Positions 45,398 to 53,227 of a stretch of 64,000 nt of DNA are shown here, piece by piece. The notes beneath the pieces were generated by a model. That model made no database searches. It was not told where the DNA came from and was given only the letters and a program-made list of their open reading frames with translations. Source of the stretch: an uncultured Pseudomonadota bacterium (GTDB taxonomy: Bacteria > Pseudomonadota > Alphaproteobacteria > Rs-D84); NCBI GenBank assembly GCA_902762295.1, contig CACWNX010000001.1, positions 338,702 to 402,701 of the forward strand, written 5' to 3'. The position numbers were made by a program, and so were the translations under genes. Numbering within the stretch: the stretch's first letter is position 1; every line of letters begins with the position of its first letter.

Positions 45398-45423
45398 ATA
45401 ATCCCCCTTACTTCTTGGTTGGA

Positions 45424-46125
45424 TTATAGAAAGTTTTGCATAAGTTCGTCAATGGTTTTTTCATCCAATTTTACAATTTTCCCAACCGAAATATTTTTTA
45501 TACTAACTGGGCCATACATTACGCGGTGCAATGTGCGCACCGGCAGCCCACAATGCTTTAACACTATGCGGATTTCATTCTTTTTACCTTCGGTCACGGT
45601 GATGCGTAAACGATGGTCCGGCATCACTTCAATTTGCATTGGGCGATATCGAATACCGTCAATTGTCACACCGCGACGCGCCTTGTCCAATTTTGACATA
45701 TTGTTTCCAATAACATCGGCAACATATACACGCGGAATATTTGAATTCGGCATAGTTAATTTTCGCGCAAGCAAGCCATCATTTGTCATTAACAATAGTC
45801 CGGTGGTTTTATAGTCCAGTCGCCCGATGTATCTAAGGTGCCGATATTCCGGTGGTAAAATGTCATAAATTGTATTGCGTCCACGCGGGTCACGCGTAGT
45901 TGTCATTGTGTTAATTGGCTTATGAAATGCATAGATTTCAGTATTTTTTCGTGGTTCTATTTTTTTGCCATTTATTATAATTTCATCATTTTCATCAACG
46001 AACATTACCGGTGTTTTGGCAGTTATTCCGTTTACCGTCACAGCGCCCGCCGCAATCATCTGTTCGGCACCGCGACGCGATGTCACGCCACTGTCTGATA
46101 TAAATTTTGCAATTCGTATTTTCAT
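45424..46125 (-). CDS. rluB: rRNA pseudouridine synthase, RluB/RsuA family
   Basis: 233 residues. N-terminal S4 domain (RIAKFISDSGVTSRRGAEQMI) then the catalytic core GRLDYKTTGLLLMTNDG with the catalytic Asp. LHRVMYGPVSI is another conserved block. The family includes RluB, RluE, RluF and RsuA; the S4 domain and length favour RluB or RsuA. The start overlaps the rsmE end by 4 bases. Confidence 0.88.
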   Translation of the reverse strand: MKIRIAKFISDSGVTSRRGAEQMIAAGAVTVNGITAKTPVMFVDENDEIIINGKKIEPRKNTEIYAFHKPINTMTTTRDPRGRNTIYDILPPEYRHLRYIGRLDYKTTGLLLMTNDGLLARKLTMPNSNIPRVYVADVIGNNMSKLDKARRGVTIDGIRYRPMQIEVMPDHRLRITVTEGKKNEIRIVLKHCGLPVRTLHRVMYGPVSIKNISVGKIVKLDEKTIDELMQNFL

Positions 46126-46781
46126 TTCATAATCTTTTCTGTTGCAATAACCGCCGCCAATTCTGCACGAAGAATTGTCCTGCCAAGTGATACCGAAACC
46201 GCACCCGCAGTATCCAATACCGCAAATTCCGAATCTGAAAATCCCCCTTCGGGTCCAACCAAGATAGATTTGATATTACATGGCACTTTGTTTTTTTCTT
46301 TGGTGGAATATGCGGTGCGTTCATCGGCAAACGCCATGTTTTTCAAATCTAACTTTGCAAAGGGAATTGGTTCAGATATTTCGGGAATACTGTTTCGGTT
46401 TGATTGTTCGGCGGCCTCGGTCGCGATTTTTTTTATGCGCCCCCAGTTTACATGATGCGCAACCGTTCGTTCGGTTATAACCGGAACAATTCGTGCAACA
46501 CCCATCTGGGTCACCATGTTTACTAAATCATCCATGCGCTTTATTGGTGCAATGTAAAGTGTTATATCGTTTGACGGATCGTGGTGCGCGGTTTTATCAC
46601 CAATAATCAGATTTTTCCCATCATCCGATAAATTTGCATTAAATTCATCGCCCGAATGAAAAACCAGGCAACTTTTTGTCCGCATTACATGCAATAGATA
46701 GTGTGCCGTATCGCGTGCCACCGGAATAATATCATTGGTTTTTATATTTTGTTCAATAAAAATTCGTGGAATATTTTTCAT
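46122..46781 (-). CDS. rsmE: 16S rRNA (uracil1498-N3)-methyltransferase RsmE
   Basis: 219 residues from the ATG at 46781; a TTG three codons upstream is an alternative. SPOUT-class enzyme: early RIFIEQN, middle MVTQMGVARIVPVITERT, and the SAM-binding knot ILVGPEGGFSDSEF followed by VSLGRTILRAELA. It methylates U1498 of 16S rRNA. Divergent from the VirD4-type gene. Confidence 0.92.
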   Translation of the reverse strand: MKNIPRIFIEQNIKTNDIIPVARDTAHYLLHVMRTKSCLVFHSGDEFNANLSDDGKNLIIGDKTAHHDPSNDITLYIAPIKRMDDLVNMVTQMGVARIVPVITERTVAHHVNWGRIKKIATEAAEQSNRNSIPEISEPIPFAKLDLKNMAFADERTAYSTKEKNKVPCNIKSILVGPEGGFSDSEFAVLDTAGAVSVSLGRTILRAELAAVIATEKIMK

Positions 46782-46819
46782 AAAATTCAAATTTCCGTGT
46801 TTATAATCTTTCTTTTTTC

Positions 46820-46828
46820 TGATATAAT
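46820..46828 (+). promoter_or_regulatory. extended -10 promoter of the VirD4-type gene, near-leaderless
   Basis: TGATATAAT (46820-46828) fits TG-N-TATAAT. The ATG starts 10 bases after the -10 box, so the leader is 2-4 bases. The -35 region is weak. Confidence 0.6.
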
Positions 46829-46837
46829 CATATCACG

Positions 46838-49066
46838 ATGGTTGAAAAGTTCAAGATTTTATCTGCAGGTCGTGACAGCAAGGGTTTGAATATATTCAAA
46901 TCCAGTGCGTATAAAGAACACGAACAAACGCCAATGGCCCAGACTTTTTGGGTGTTGCGTTGGTCAATAGGTGTGTGGCTGATATGTGCGCTGGTATTTT
47001 GTTTTTCGTTTATTTTTGAACATATATGGCGGTACGGTTGGTCACCGGCAACATTTGATTGGATAAAAATATATTTGTCCAATATGGTCCAGAGTGCGGG
47101 TTTATCGGTTGTTGCCGAAATTCCATATTGGATTGTGCGCTGTATTATGCACCCAGATTTTGCGTGTATTGTTCCGATTTTGCCGTTTATCGCGTATTAT
47201 CTGTTGACCGACGATACATTAAAGGGCGAATTTAACCCGAACGGCAAAGACAAATTTGATAAAAAATCTTCGCGTGAAGCAAACGAAGCGGATGTCAAGG
47301 CAATGGGATTGTTTGATGGATTCATGATGGTACTTGGATACTTTAAGAAAAAACCATTAAAATTACCTGAAACATTGTCTGTTTTATGTTTGGCGCCCCC
47401 CGGGACCGGTAAAACCCAGGGTATAGTTTTACCAACCATTTTTGATTGTCCAAATGTGTCTATGATTATAAACGATCCAAAGCCTGAATTGGATGTGAAA
47501 TCCAGTGGTTATCGCGCTACGCATGTTGGACCGGTGTTCATTATGGACTGGGGGGGGCAAGATGAACCAGAAAAGGGTATTTACTATCCATCATGGAACC
47601 CGCTGTCGCCGGGGCATATTCCATTCAGTACCGAACAACGCGAATTGTATGTGGACTATATTTGCGATGTGTTGGTTCCCGATGCCGCCGGGACCAGTGC
47701 CGATCCACACTGGACACAATCTGGGCGTGCGGGTTTGGCGGGATTTATTCAATTTATTGTTTCAAAAATTGAACGGGCCAAGGCCGATGATTATTTCTAT
47801 TCGCGTCTGAAATCGGGAACATTTGATGCGGATGATGCGGCAGTTTTATCGGACTATTACTTTTCAATGGTAAACGACCCGAATGCGTTCGCCGCCCAGG
47901 CACTGATTAAAAATGGCGAATTAAATGTGATGAATTATGTTCATATCGGTTCATGGGCGAATATTCCACAAATGTGGCTTGGGAAAGAGGCATCGTTTTC
48001 TATGATGCTGGATTGGATTACCGAGGCGCAAATTGCCGTTGCAAACGACCTGGCGGAACGTCAGCGCCAAGGCGACCAAACCGTTATGATGGCGGACCCG
48101 ATGAAAGATTGGCTGGATGCGGCGGTGAATGAATGTCGCGCATTTTCATATTCAAATCGTGCGGTTGCCGAATTGACTAAACTTGCCAACACGCCGGCAA
48201 CCGAACGCGGTTCAATTATTTCAACGATATTGACGGGACTTGCAATATTCCGTAATGCCGCGGTTCGCAATCGTACATCGCATTCGGATTTTCACTTTTC
48301 CGATATGCGCGGAATGATCGACCCACGCGACGGCAAAATGAAGCCGGTGACGGTCTATTTATCTATCAATATGGTTGATGCCAAGGCATTAAATCCAATC
48401 ACTGCGATGTTTATTGAAACTATGTCAAACTTTCTGCTTGCCAATCCACCAGAACATGTTGGTCGCAGCGGTGAAAAAATGGGACCATATCCGGTGTTAT
48501 TTTTGCTGGACGAAATGCCGAAAATGCAAAAGATGCAGGCGGTTATCCAGGGACCTGATGTTGGTCGTGGACAACAGATTTCATATCTGTTCATTGGTCA
48601 GGATATTCACCAGATTCAAGAAAAATACGGCGCAGATGCGGCATCAACAATTATATCAACCACCGCCGCAAAGATTGTTCTGCGGCAAAACGATTTAGAA
48701 ACTGCAAAACGTTTTTCGGAAATGATGGGTACAAAAATCACAATGAAAAAAGAAAAGGGGCCTGATGGTAAAGAAGTAGAAGTACCAAAAACTGAACCAT
48801 TATTCAGCGAATATGACATTATGAAATTGCCAAAGAAAGACGAGATTGTGATATTCCAGGGTTGGTATCATCGACCAATAAAGGCAGAATTAAAAATGGC
48901 ATATACAGATCCACGGTTGGCGGGCTATATGCAAATGGGGCGGTCGTCACCGTTGCCAGAATTTTTAATACCGCTGCATCATGCGACACTGGAATATGCC
49001 GGCGTGCCGAAATATTACAATCCACAAACAAATGAATTGAAAGAATTAACGCCTGTGGTAAAATAG
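46838..49066 (+). CDS. VirD4/TraD-type type IV secretion coupling ATPase
   Basis: 742 residues. Two or three N-terminal membrane segments (about residues 40-62, 80-100 and 107-128), then a P-loop APPGTGKTQGIVLPT near residue 190, PKPELD, and a Walker B VLFLLDEMPKM near residue 552. GRGQQISYLFIGQDIHQI follows. These match the VirD4/TraG/TrbC family that presents substrates to type IV secretion systems. No other secretion or mobilisation gene and no relaxase is within the window. It could serve an unlinked T4SS, possibly of Dot/Icm or Rickettsiales type. Confidence 0.85.
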   Translation: MVEKFKILSAGRDSKGLNIFKSSAYKEHEQTPMAQTFWVLRWSIGVWLICALVFCFSFIFEHIWRYGWSPATFDWIKIYLSNMVQSAGLSVVAEIPYWIVRCIMHPDFACIVPILPFIAYYLLTDDTLKGEFNPNGKDKFDKKSSREANEADVKAMGLFDGFMMVLGYFKKKPLKLPETLSVLCLAPPGTGKTQGIVLPTIFDCPNVSMIINDPKPELDVKSSGYRATHVGPVFIMDWGGQDEPEKGIYYPSWNPLSPGHIPFSTEQRELYVDYICDVLVPDAAGTSADPHWTQSGRAGLAGFIQFIVSKIERAKADDYFYSRLKSGTFDADDAAVLSDYYFSMVNDPNAFAAQALIKNGELNVMNYVHIGSWANIPQMWLGKEASFSMMLDWITEAQIAVANDLAERQRQGDQTVMMADPMKDWLDAAVNECRAFSYSNRAVAELTKLANTPATERGSIISTILTGLAIFRNAAVRNRTSHSDFHFSDMRGMIDPRDGKMKPVTVYLSINMVDAKALNPITAMFIETMSNFLLANPPEHVGRSGEKMGPYPVLFLLDEMPKMQKMQAVIQGPDVGRGQQISYLFIGQDIHQIQEKYGADAASTIISTTAAKIVLRQNDLETAKRFSEMMGTKITMKKEKGPDGKEVEVPKTEPLFSEYDIMKLPKKDEIVIFQGWYHRPIKAELKMAYTDPRLAGYMQMGRSSPLPEFLIPLHHATLEYAGVPKYYNPQTNELKELTPVVK

Positions 49067-49072
49067 CGGCAA

Positions 49073-50305
49073 ATGTTAAAGTTATCACGATTTTTATTTG
49101 TTTTTATTCTATTGACGGGATGTGCGGCGACCGTTGAATCGCGCCTGGATAGTGTGCGTATGGGGTATATGACGGCACCGGTTGAAAAGAATATCGATTC
49201 GGAAAAGAATTTGGACTTGCTGATAAATGCAGATGCGTTGTTCCATAGTGGTGATTACGCACAATCAGATGCGTTATATGAAAAATTTAACAGAAAGAAT
49301 TCTGATATAACATCGGGCGACATTGTTCGTGAATTATCTGGGGTTGCATTTGGTGCGAATGCGAATGATTATCGGCCATACATGATGGATTCGCTGTTTG
49401 TGTCGTATTACCAGTTATGGATGGCAATCGCCGATGGCCGATGGAATGATGCTCGTGTGATAATAAACCAGTCTTATTCGCGCCAGCAAGATATGTCACG
49501 TGAATACGAAAAACTGATTGAATCAAACAAAGCGGCATTGGACAAGCATTCTGAAATTGCCGATAAAATTCAAAATGTAAATTGGACCGCATATCGCAAT
49601 ATTATGAATCCGGCGCTGATGTATTTATCGGGGATATATTTTCTGAACATGGGTGAATTTGATGATGCAACGACATACCTGCGCCGCGCCAACGGTATGA
49701 TGCCGGAAAATAATTTTATTGCGCGTGATTTGAAAAACGCCGAATCACGCATCCGCCCACAAAACACAACATGGGTTTTTTTAGAGGATGGATTCGCACC
49801 AAAACTGACCGAAGAACGTATTACATTCCCGATTGCAACGCAGGGCGGTTTTACAACACTGACGGTTGCGATGTCTGAACCGGTGTTTTCAAATAATTTT
49901 ACAAATATTGATGGTGCAAAAAAGTTAGCAGATGTTGATGCGATGTTTATGACCGAATATGGCGAATACAGAATAAATGATGGGTTGCGTGCGTTTGCAT
50001 CGGCGGCATCGCGTATGGCATTACAGTCGGCGGCATATAATTCACATTCAGATTCGGCACCGATAATGGGATTGCTGTCCACGATATATTCGGAATTCAC
50101 CAACAGTGCGGATGTTCGCACATGGGCAACATTACCAAAAACCATATCGGTTATGCGTATTGACAAAAACAAAAGTGGCTTGATTGAAATTAAATCGCGT
50201 GGTAATGTTATGGAAACGATACCTGTGCCGACATCGGGCAACCATTTGGTCTATGTCCGCATTGGCCCGAAAACGAATGATATAAAAGTTTTGAAATTAA
50301 AATAA
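49073..50305 (+). CDS. COG3014-like lipoprotein, partner of LpoB
   Basis: 410 residues with a lipoprotein signal (FILLTGCAAT, Cys17). The middle is helical with TPR-like units (ADALFHSGDYAQSDALYEKF and LSGIYFLNMGEFDDATTYLRRANGM). The C-terminal third is beta-rich. This matches COG3014, a conserved lipoprotein often paired with an LpoB gene; I recognise it by that pairing and repeat pattern, not by a search. It follows the VirD4-type gene by 6 bases, so the three may be co-transcribed. Confidence 0.65.
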   Translation: MLKLSRFLFVFILLTGCAATVESRLDSVRMGYMTAPVEKNIDSEKNLDLLINADALFHSGDYAQSDALYEKFNRKNSDITSGDIVRELSGVAFGANANDYRPYMMDSLFVSYYQLWMAIADGRWNDARVIINQSYSRQQDMSREYEKLIESNKAALDKHSEIADKIQNVNWTAYRNIMNPALMYLSGIYFLNMGEFDDATTYLRRANGMMPENNFIARDLKNAESRIRPQNTTWVFLEDGFAPKLTEERITFPIATQGGFTTLTVAMSEPVFSNNFTNIDGAKKLADVDAMFMTEYGEYRINDGLRAFASAASRMALQSAAYNSHSDSAPIMGLLSTIYSEFTNSADVRTWATLPKTISVMRIDKNKSGLIEIKSRGNVMETIPVPTSGNHLVYVRIGPKTNDIKVLKLK

Positions 50306-50322
50306 AACCAAAGGGGGAAAGT

Positions 50323-50940
50323 ATGAAAAAACTATTACCGATTGCGCTTTGTGCGGTTTTGGCGGGGTGCAGTGGTACAACCGTTGTTGACCTGGATAAC
50401 GAGAAAGAAGTTGCCGCGATGCAGGATGTTATGGAACTGGAATATCGCGACTGGACAAAAACGGCGGAAAATATGACCAAGTCTATGATGGCCAGTGGCG
50501 CGTTCACCCGTGTAAAGAACCCGGTCATTGCGATGGGTCCGATTAAGAATGACACAATGCAACGGTTTGATACCGATATATTGACCAAGAAAATTCGCAC
50601 AACATTGTTGAAATCTGGACGCGCCCAGGTGACAACCGGATTCCAAAATGGTGGCCCGGCCGAAGACGGTACAACATACGCGGTTCGCGATGTTCGGAAT
50701 AATTCAGAATATGACCAATCAACGGTTGTTGCACCGGGAACATTGGTTGCGCCAAATATGTCGTTGTCGGGAAAAATGTTGCAGCGCAATTTAAAATTAA
50801 AATCCGGATGGTTTTCATCGGTTGACACACGCGTAGAATATTACCTGCAATTAACATTAAGTGATGTTAAAACGGGTCTTGCCATCTGGGAAGATGAACA
50901 GCCGATTATCAAAGAAGGCGACCACGCACCAACATGGTAA
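50323..50940 (+). CDS. lpoB: penicillin-binding protein activator LpoB
   Basis: 205-residue outer-membrane lipoprotein (AVLAGCSGT, Cys16). KNPVIAMGPIKNDTMQRFDTD and LTKKIRTTLLKSGRAQV and LSGKMLQRN match the LpoB/YcfM family, which stimulates the glycosyltransferase PBP1b from the outer membrane. AAAGGGGGAAAG is a strong ribosome-binding site. A terminator follows. The target PBP is not in the window. Confidence 0.85.
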   Translation: MKKLLPIALCAVLAGCSGTTVVDLDNEKEVAAMQDVMELEYRDWTKTAENMTKSMMASGAFTRVKNPVIAMGPIKNDTMQRFDTDILTKKIRTTLLKSGRAQVTTGFQNGGPAEDGTTYAVRDVRNNSEYDQSTVVAPGTLVAPNMSLSGKMLQRNLKLKSGWFSSVDTRVEYYLQLTLSDVKTGLAIWEDEQPIIKEGDHAPTW

Positions 50941-50964
50941 ACCGGGACAAGAATCTTATTATAT

Positions 50965-50991
50965 TTACCCCCAAATGGGGGTAATTTTTTT
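50965..50991 (+). terminator. terminator abutting the VIT-family gene
   Basis: TTACCCCC-AAAT-GGGGGTAA stem (50965-50984) followed by T7. It ends the lpoB operon but its T run stops 2 bases before the next ATG, so the next gene needs read-through or its own promoter. Confidence 0.85.
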
Positions 50992-50993
50992 GT

Positions 50994-51482
50994 ATGAAAA
51001 AAAATGAACCGATTTGGTCTTCGCTGGTACTGGGGATGCATGATGCATTGGTATCAACATTGGGGTTGGTGACCGGGCTGGCATTTGCCGCCGCCACACA
51101 ATATGTAATAATATTAACCGGTATGATTGCCGCAATGTCCGCAGGCATGTCAATGATGGCATCGGAATACCTGTCACAAAAGGCGGGCGGCAATTCGCGC
51201 GGCGCGTTTATGCGTGGCATAATGACCGGCGCGGCATATGTTTTCACCGCCGCAATGTTGTTGGTACCGTTTGTGTTATTTCGAAACCCATTCATTGGGG
51301 TGTTTGCGACATACTTGGTGGGGGTGGCAATAATATTCGGATTTAATTTATTGAAATCAAAAATAGATGCCCAGAAATTTTTACCTGCGTTTATTGAAAT
51401 GTTGGTTGTGTGCTTTGTTGTGACGACGGTTGCATTTATTATTGGCGAAAGTGCGCGGGTTTTGTTTGGAATCAGTATTTGA
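50994..51482 (+). CDS. VIT-family (CCC1-like) metal transporter, short
   Basis: 162 residues. The start MHDALVSTLGLVTGLAFA matches the N-terminal signature of vacuolar iron transporter (VIT1/CCC1) proteins (GLNDGLVSTxGLVxG). About five hydrophobic helices are visible. Family members export Fe2+ or Mn2+ from the cytoplasm. It is shorter than the typical 220-240 residues; the internal amphipathic metal-binding domain seems reduced. No ribosome-binding site is obvious before the ATG. Confidence 0.7.
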   Translation: MKKNEPIWSSLVLGMHDALVSTLGLVTGLAFAAATQYVIILTGMIAAMSAGMSMMASEYLSQKAGGNSRGAFMRGIMTGAAYVFTAAMLLVPFVLFRNPFIGVFATYLVGVAIIFGFNLLKSKIDAQKFLPAFIEMLVVCFVVTTVAFIIGESARVLFGISI

Positions 51483-51502
51483 TAAAATGTGTAATTTTTT
51501 TG

Positions 51503-51531
51503 TTGGTATAAAATCCGTAATGTGTTATAAT
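51503..51531 (+). promoter_or_regulatory. promoter of structured RNA copy B
   Basis: TTGGTA (51503-51508), 17-base spacer, TATAAT (51526-51531) preceded by TGT (extended -10). Predicted start is about 51538, just at the first RNA hairpin. Confidence 0.75.
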
Positions 51532-51537
51532 AGTTAT

Positions 51538-51722
51538 GCCGATGGGTGTTCCATTGGCGGGGTGTCAAGACCCTTTGGTGCTCGGTGTCCGCGGGGACAA
51601 AAAACACCTCCAACCCAATAAAAGTGGTTGGAGGGCGGTGAATATATTGAATAAACCCACTATTTTCCGAGTACTATAGTCTTGAACCTCCAACCACTAA
51701 GGAATTTTCTGGTGGTTTTTTT
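51538..51722 (+). ncRNA. structured RNA, copy B of a two-member family
   Basis: Fills the gap between the VIT gene and a secreted protein gene. Order: 5' hairpin GCCGATGG-GTGTT-CCATTGGC; closing stem TCAAGAC/GTCTTGA plus GTGCTCGG/CCGAGTAC; hairpin TGTCCGCGGGGACA (51586-51599); CCTCCAACC (51607-51615); central GGTTGGAGG (51626-51634); second CCTCCAACC (51687-51695); then a terminator hairpin AACCAC/GTGGTT with T7. The central strand can pair with either CCTCCAACC copy, and the second copy overlaps the terminator stem. Shares TGTCCGCG-GGACA, GGAGG-CGGTGAA, ACTATTTT and AACCTCC with copy A at 4747-4906. It might regulate the gene at 51847 or act in trans. Confidence 0.75.
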
Positions 51723-51725
51723 AAT

Positions 51726-51786
51726 CCCCTTCGCTGAATCGGGTCCCGCAAAATTTGAAAAATTTTGTGGGTGATAACCGAAGGGG
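51726..51786. repeat. nested-hairpin repeat, copy 1
   Basis: Outer stem CCCCTTCG/CGAAGGGG (51726-51733 and 51779-51786) encloses a core from 51738 to 51775: ATCGGG(T)CCCGC, an AT-rich stem around GAAA, then TGTGGGTGAT. The core recurs at 52454-52492, on the other side of the secreted-protein gene, with different outer arms. The 60 bases before the gene also hold ACCGGT-GGA-ACCGGT (51790-51804). Confidence 0.7.
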
Positions 51787-51846
51787 GGGACCGGTGGAAC
51801 CGGTAGGGTGGTGGAAAAACAACAAACAAAAAAATCGGGGGAATCC

Positions 51847-52416
51847 ATGAAATCAAACACAACATTTATCTTTGCCGGAATAATGTCGGTGATAGTCGGC
51901 AATGCATATGCCACCGGCGAAAACACTGTGACAAGTAAATCCTATGTTGATGCCCAAGATGCATTAAAACAGGATGCGATTACCGCCAAGACAACCGGTA
52001 ATGTGGTCACATATAACGGAACACAAAACGGTCAGGCACAATTCGATGAACGCGCAATTTTTGATCGCAATACCGGTTGGGATTATGAAAATGAAGTAAT
52101 TTCAAAAGGACACGAAGGTGATTTGATGACCGCGGGTGATGTGCTACCGAATATAACCGATATATATAGTTCAATAGATGCTATGCACGGCGGTCCAGGT
52201 ACAGTTGTCGTTCGTGGTGAAAGCGGTATGCCAACTGAATCACGCAATATATACGATGGTTCAACAACATACAATGCATCAACCGATGCGAACAGTCTAG
52301 CCACAGCAAGTTTTGTTGAAACCAAGGCAAATCCTATGACCTGTGCCGGATGGCCGGATTCTGTACCGGTTGCCGACAGGACGGATGCAAATTGTTGGTT
52401 GTGGAATAAAAATTAG
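51847..52416 (+). CDS. secreted repeat-type surface protein, unknown
   Basis: 189 residues from the ATG at 51847 (an upstream frame start at 51808 lies in the repeat). Signal peptide IFAGIMSVIVGNAYA. The mature start TVTSKSYVDAQDALKQDA resembles a collar or adhesin motif, with thin beta-like segments after it and two cysteines in the WPDSVPVADRTDANCWLW tail. GGGGGA precedes the ATG. Bracketed by the two nested-hairpin repeats and preceded by RNA B. I cannot assign function; a surface or phage-fibre-like protein is a guess. Confidence 0.6.
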   Translation: MKSNTTFIFAGIMSVIVGNAYATGENTVTSKSYVDAQDALKQDAITAKTTGNVVTYNGTQNGQAQFDERAIFDRNTGWDYENEVISKGHEGDLMTAGDVLPNITDIYSSIDAMHGGPGTVVVRGESGMPTESRNIYDGSTTYNASTDANSLATASFVETKANPMTCAGWPDSVPVADRTDANCWLWNKN

Positions 52417-52444
52417 TAAAGTCATCCCAGCACAGAAAATCGTC

Positions 52445-52512
52445 ACCCCGTGCATCGGGCCCCGCAAAAAACGAAAGTTTTTTGTGGGTGATATTGACAC
52501 GGGGTCTTTTTA
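52445..52512. repeat. nested-hairpin repeat, copy 2, with terminator
   Basis: Outer stem ACCCCGTG/CACGGGGT (52445-52452 and 52498-52505) encloses the same core as copy 1 (ATCGGG(C)CCCGC to TGTGGGTGAT). CTTTTTATT follows, so it also terminates the upstream gene on the plus strand. The outer arms resemble the short palindromic repeats common in Proteobacteria. Confidence 0.7.
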
Positions 52513-52530
52513 TTCCGCCTGATACTAACG

Positions 52531-52690
52531 GTCCCCTTCTTATCAAGAAGGGGTGGCGCATGAAATGCGACGGGGTAATTGCACCGGCACCGCCGGTGTG
52601 TGCGTATGCACAACTACTACCCCACCACGTCCCGTGGTCCCCCCCCTTCACACCGTGAAGGGGGTTTTATGGACCCCGACTTTCGTCGGT
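52531..52690. repeat. cluster of interspersed palindromes (REP/MITE-like)
   Basis: A gene-free stretch with five separate inverted repeats: CCCCTTCTT-ATC-AAGAAGGGG (52533-52553), GCGCAT-GAA-ATGCG (52557-52570), CACCGGC-ACC-GCCGGTG (52582-52598), CCCCCTTCAC-ACC-GTGAAGGGGG (52642-52664) and CCGAC-TTTC-GTCGG (52676-52689). No ORF. It resembles chains of short mobile palindromes seen between genes in many Gram-negative chromosomes. Confidence 0.6.
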
Positions 52691-52716
52691 ATGACGGTGA
52701 AAGTGTGGTATAACGA

Positions 52717-52741
52717 TAAAAAAACGGGGGCAAACGCCCCC
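52717..52741 (-). terminator. intrinsic terminator of fabZ
   Basis: On the minus strand GGGGGC-GTTT-GCCCCC stem (52726-52741) followed by GTTTTTTT, 28 bases past the fabZ stop. Confidence 0.85.
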
Positions 52742-52768
52742 ATTTTACTAACCGCTATCCACTAACCA

Positions 52769-53209
52769 CTAAATTTGTGGGTCGTTGTCCAACATTGCGG
52801 AAAATGTTGCAACCGCCACGCGTTGTCCATTTACAAATGCCGTTCCGGTAAATTTGTGCAGTTTCATTTTTGCGGCAATTTCTTCTATCTTTAATTCCAA
52901 TGTGTCGCCCGGCACAACCATACGCGTAAACTTTGCGTTCTCAATCGTCACAAAGTATCCCAATGCACGCCCGCCATTATTTCCGATTGAATTCAAAATA
53001 CAAAAACATGCGGTTTGCGCCAGGGCCTCTACAATTAAAACACCGGGCATAATTGGTTTTGCCGGAAAATGTCCCGCGCACCAAAATTCGTCGTCGCGAA
53101 CATGCTTTATACCCGTCGCGGTTTTATCCGTGAATTCGCGAATTTCATCAACCAATCGCATATTGCCGCGGTGCGGAATTACGCGTTCTATACCCGTTGC
53201 ATTAACCAT
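52769..53209 (-). CDS. fabZ: 3-hydroxyacyl-ACP dehydratase FabZ
   Basis: 146 residues. Dehydrates 3-hydroxyacyl-ACP in fatty acid elongation. The motif CAGHFPAKPIMPGVLIVEALAQ contains the catalytic His near residue 47 and Glu near 61; GYFVTIENAKFTRMVVPGD is the second family block. It follows lpxD by 18 bases, the usual lpxD-fabZ order; lpxA does not follow. Confidence 0.95.
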   Translation of the reverse strand: MVNATGIERVIPHRGNMRLVDEIREFTDKTATGIKHVRDDEFWCAGHFPAKPIMPGVLIVEALAQTACFCILNSIGNNGGRALGYFVTIENAKFTRMVVPGDTLELKIEEIAAKMKLHKFTGTAFVNGQRVAVATFSAMLDNDPQI

Positions 53210-53227
53210 TTTGCTTCCTTTTAATTT

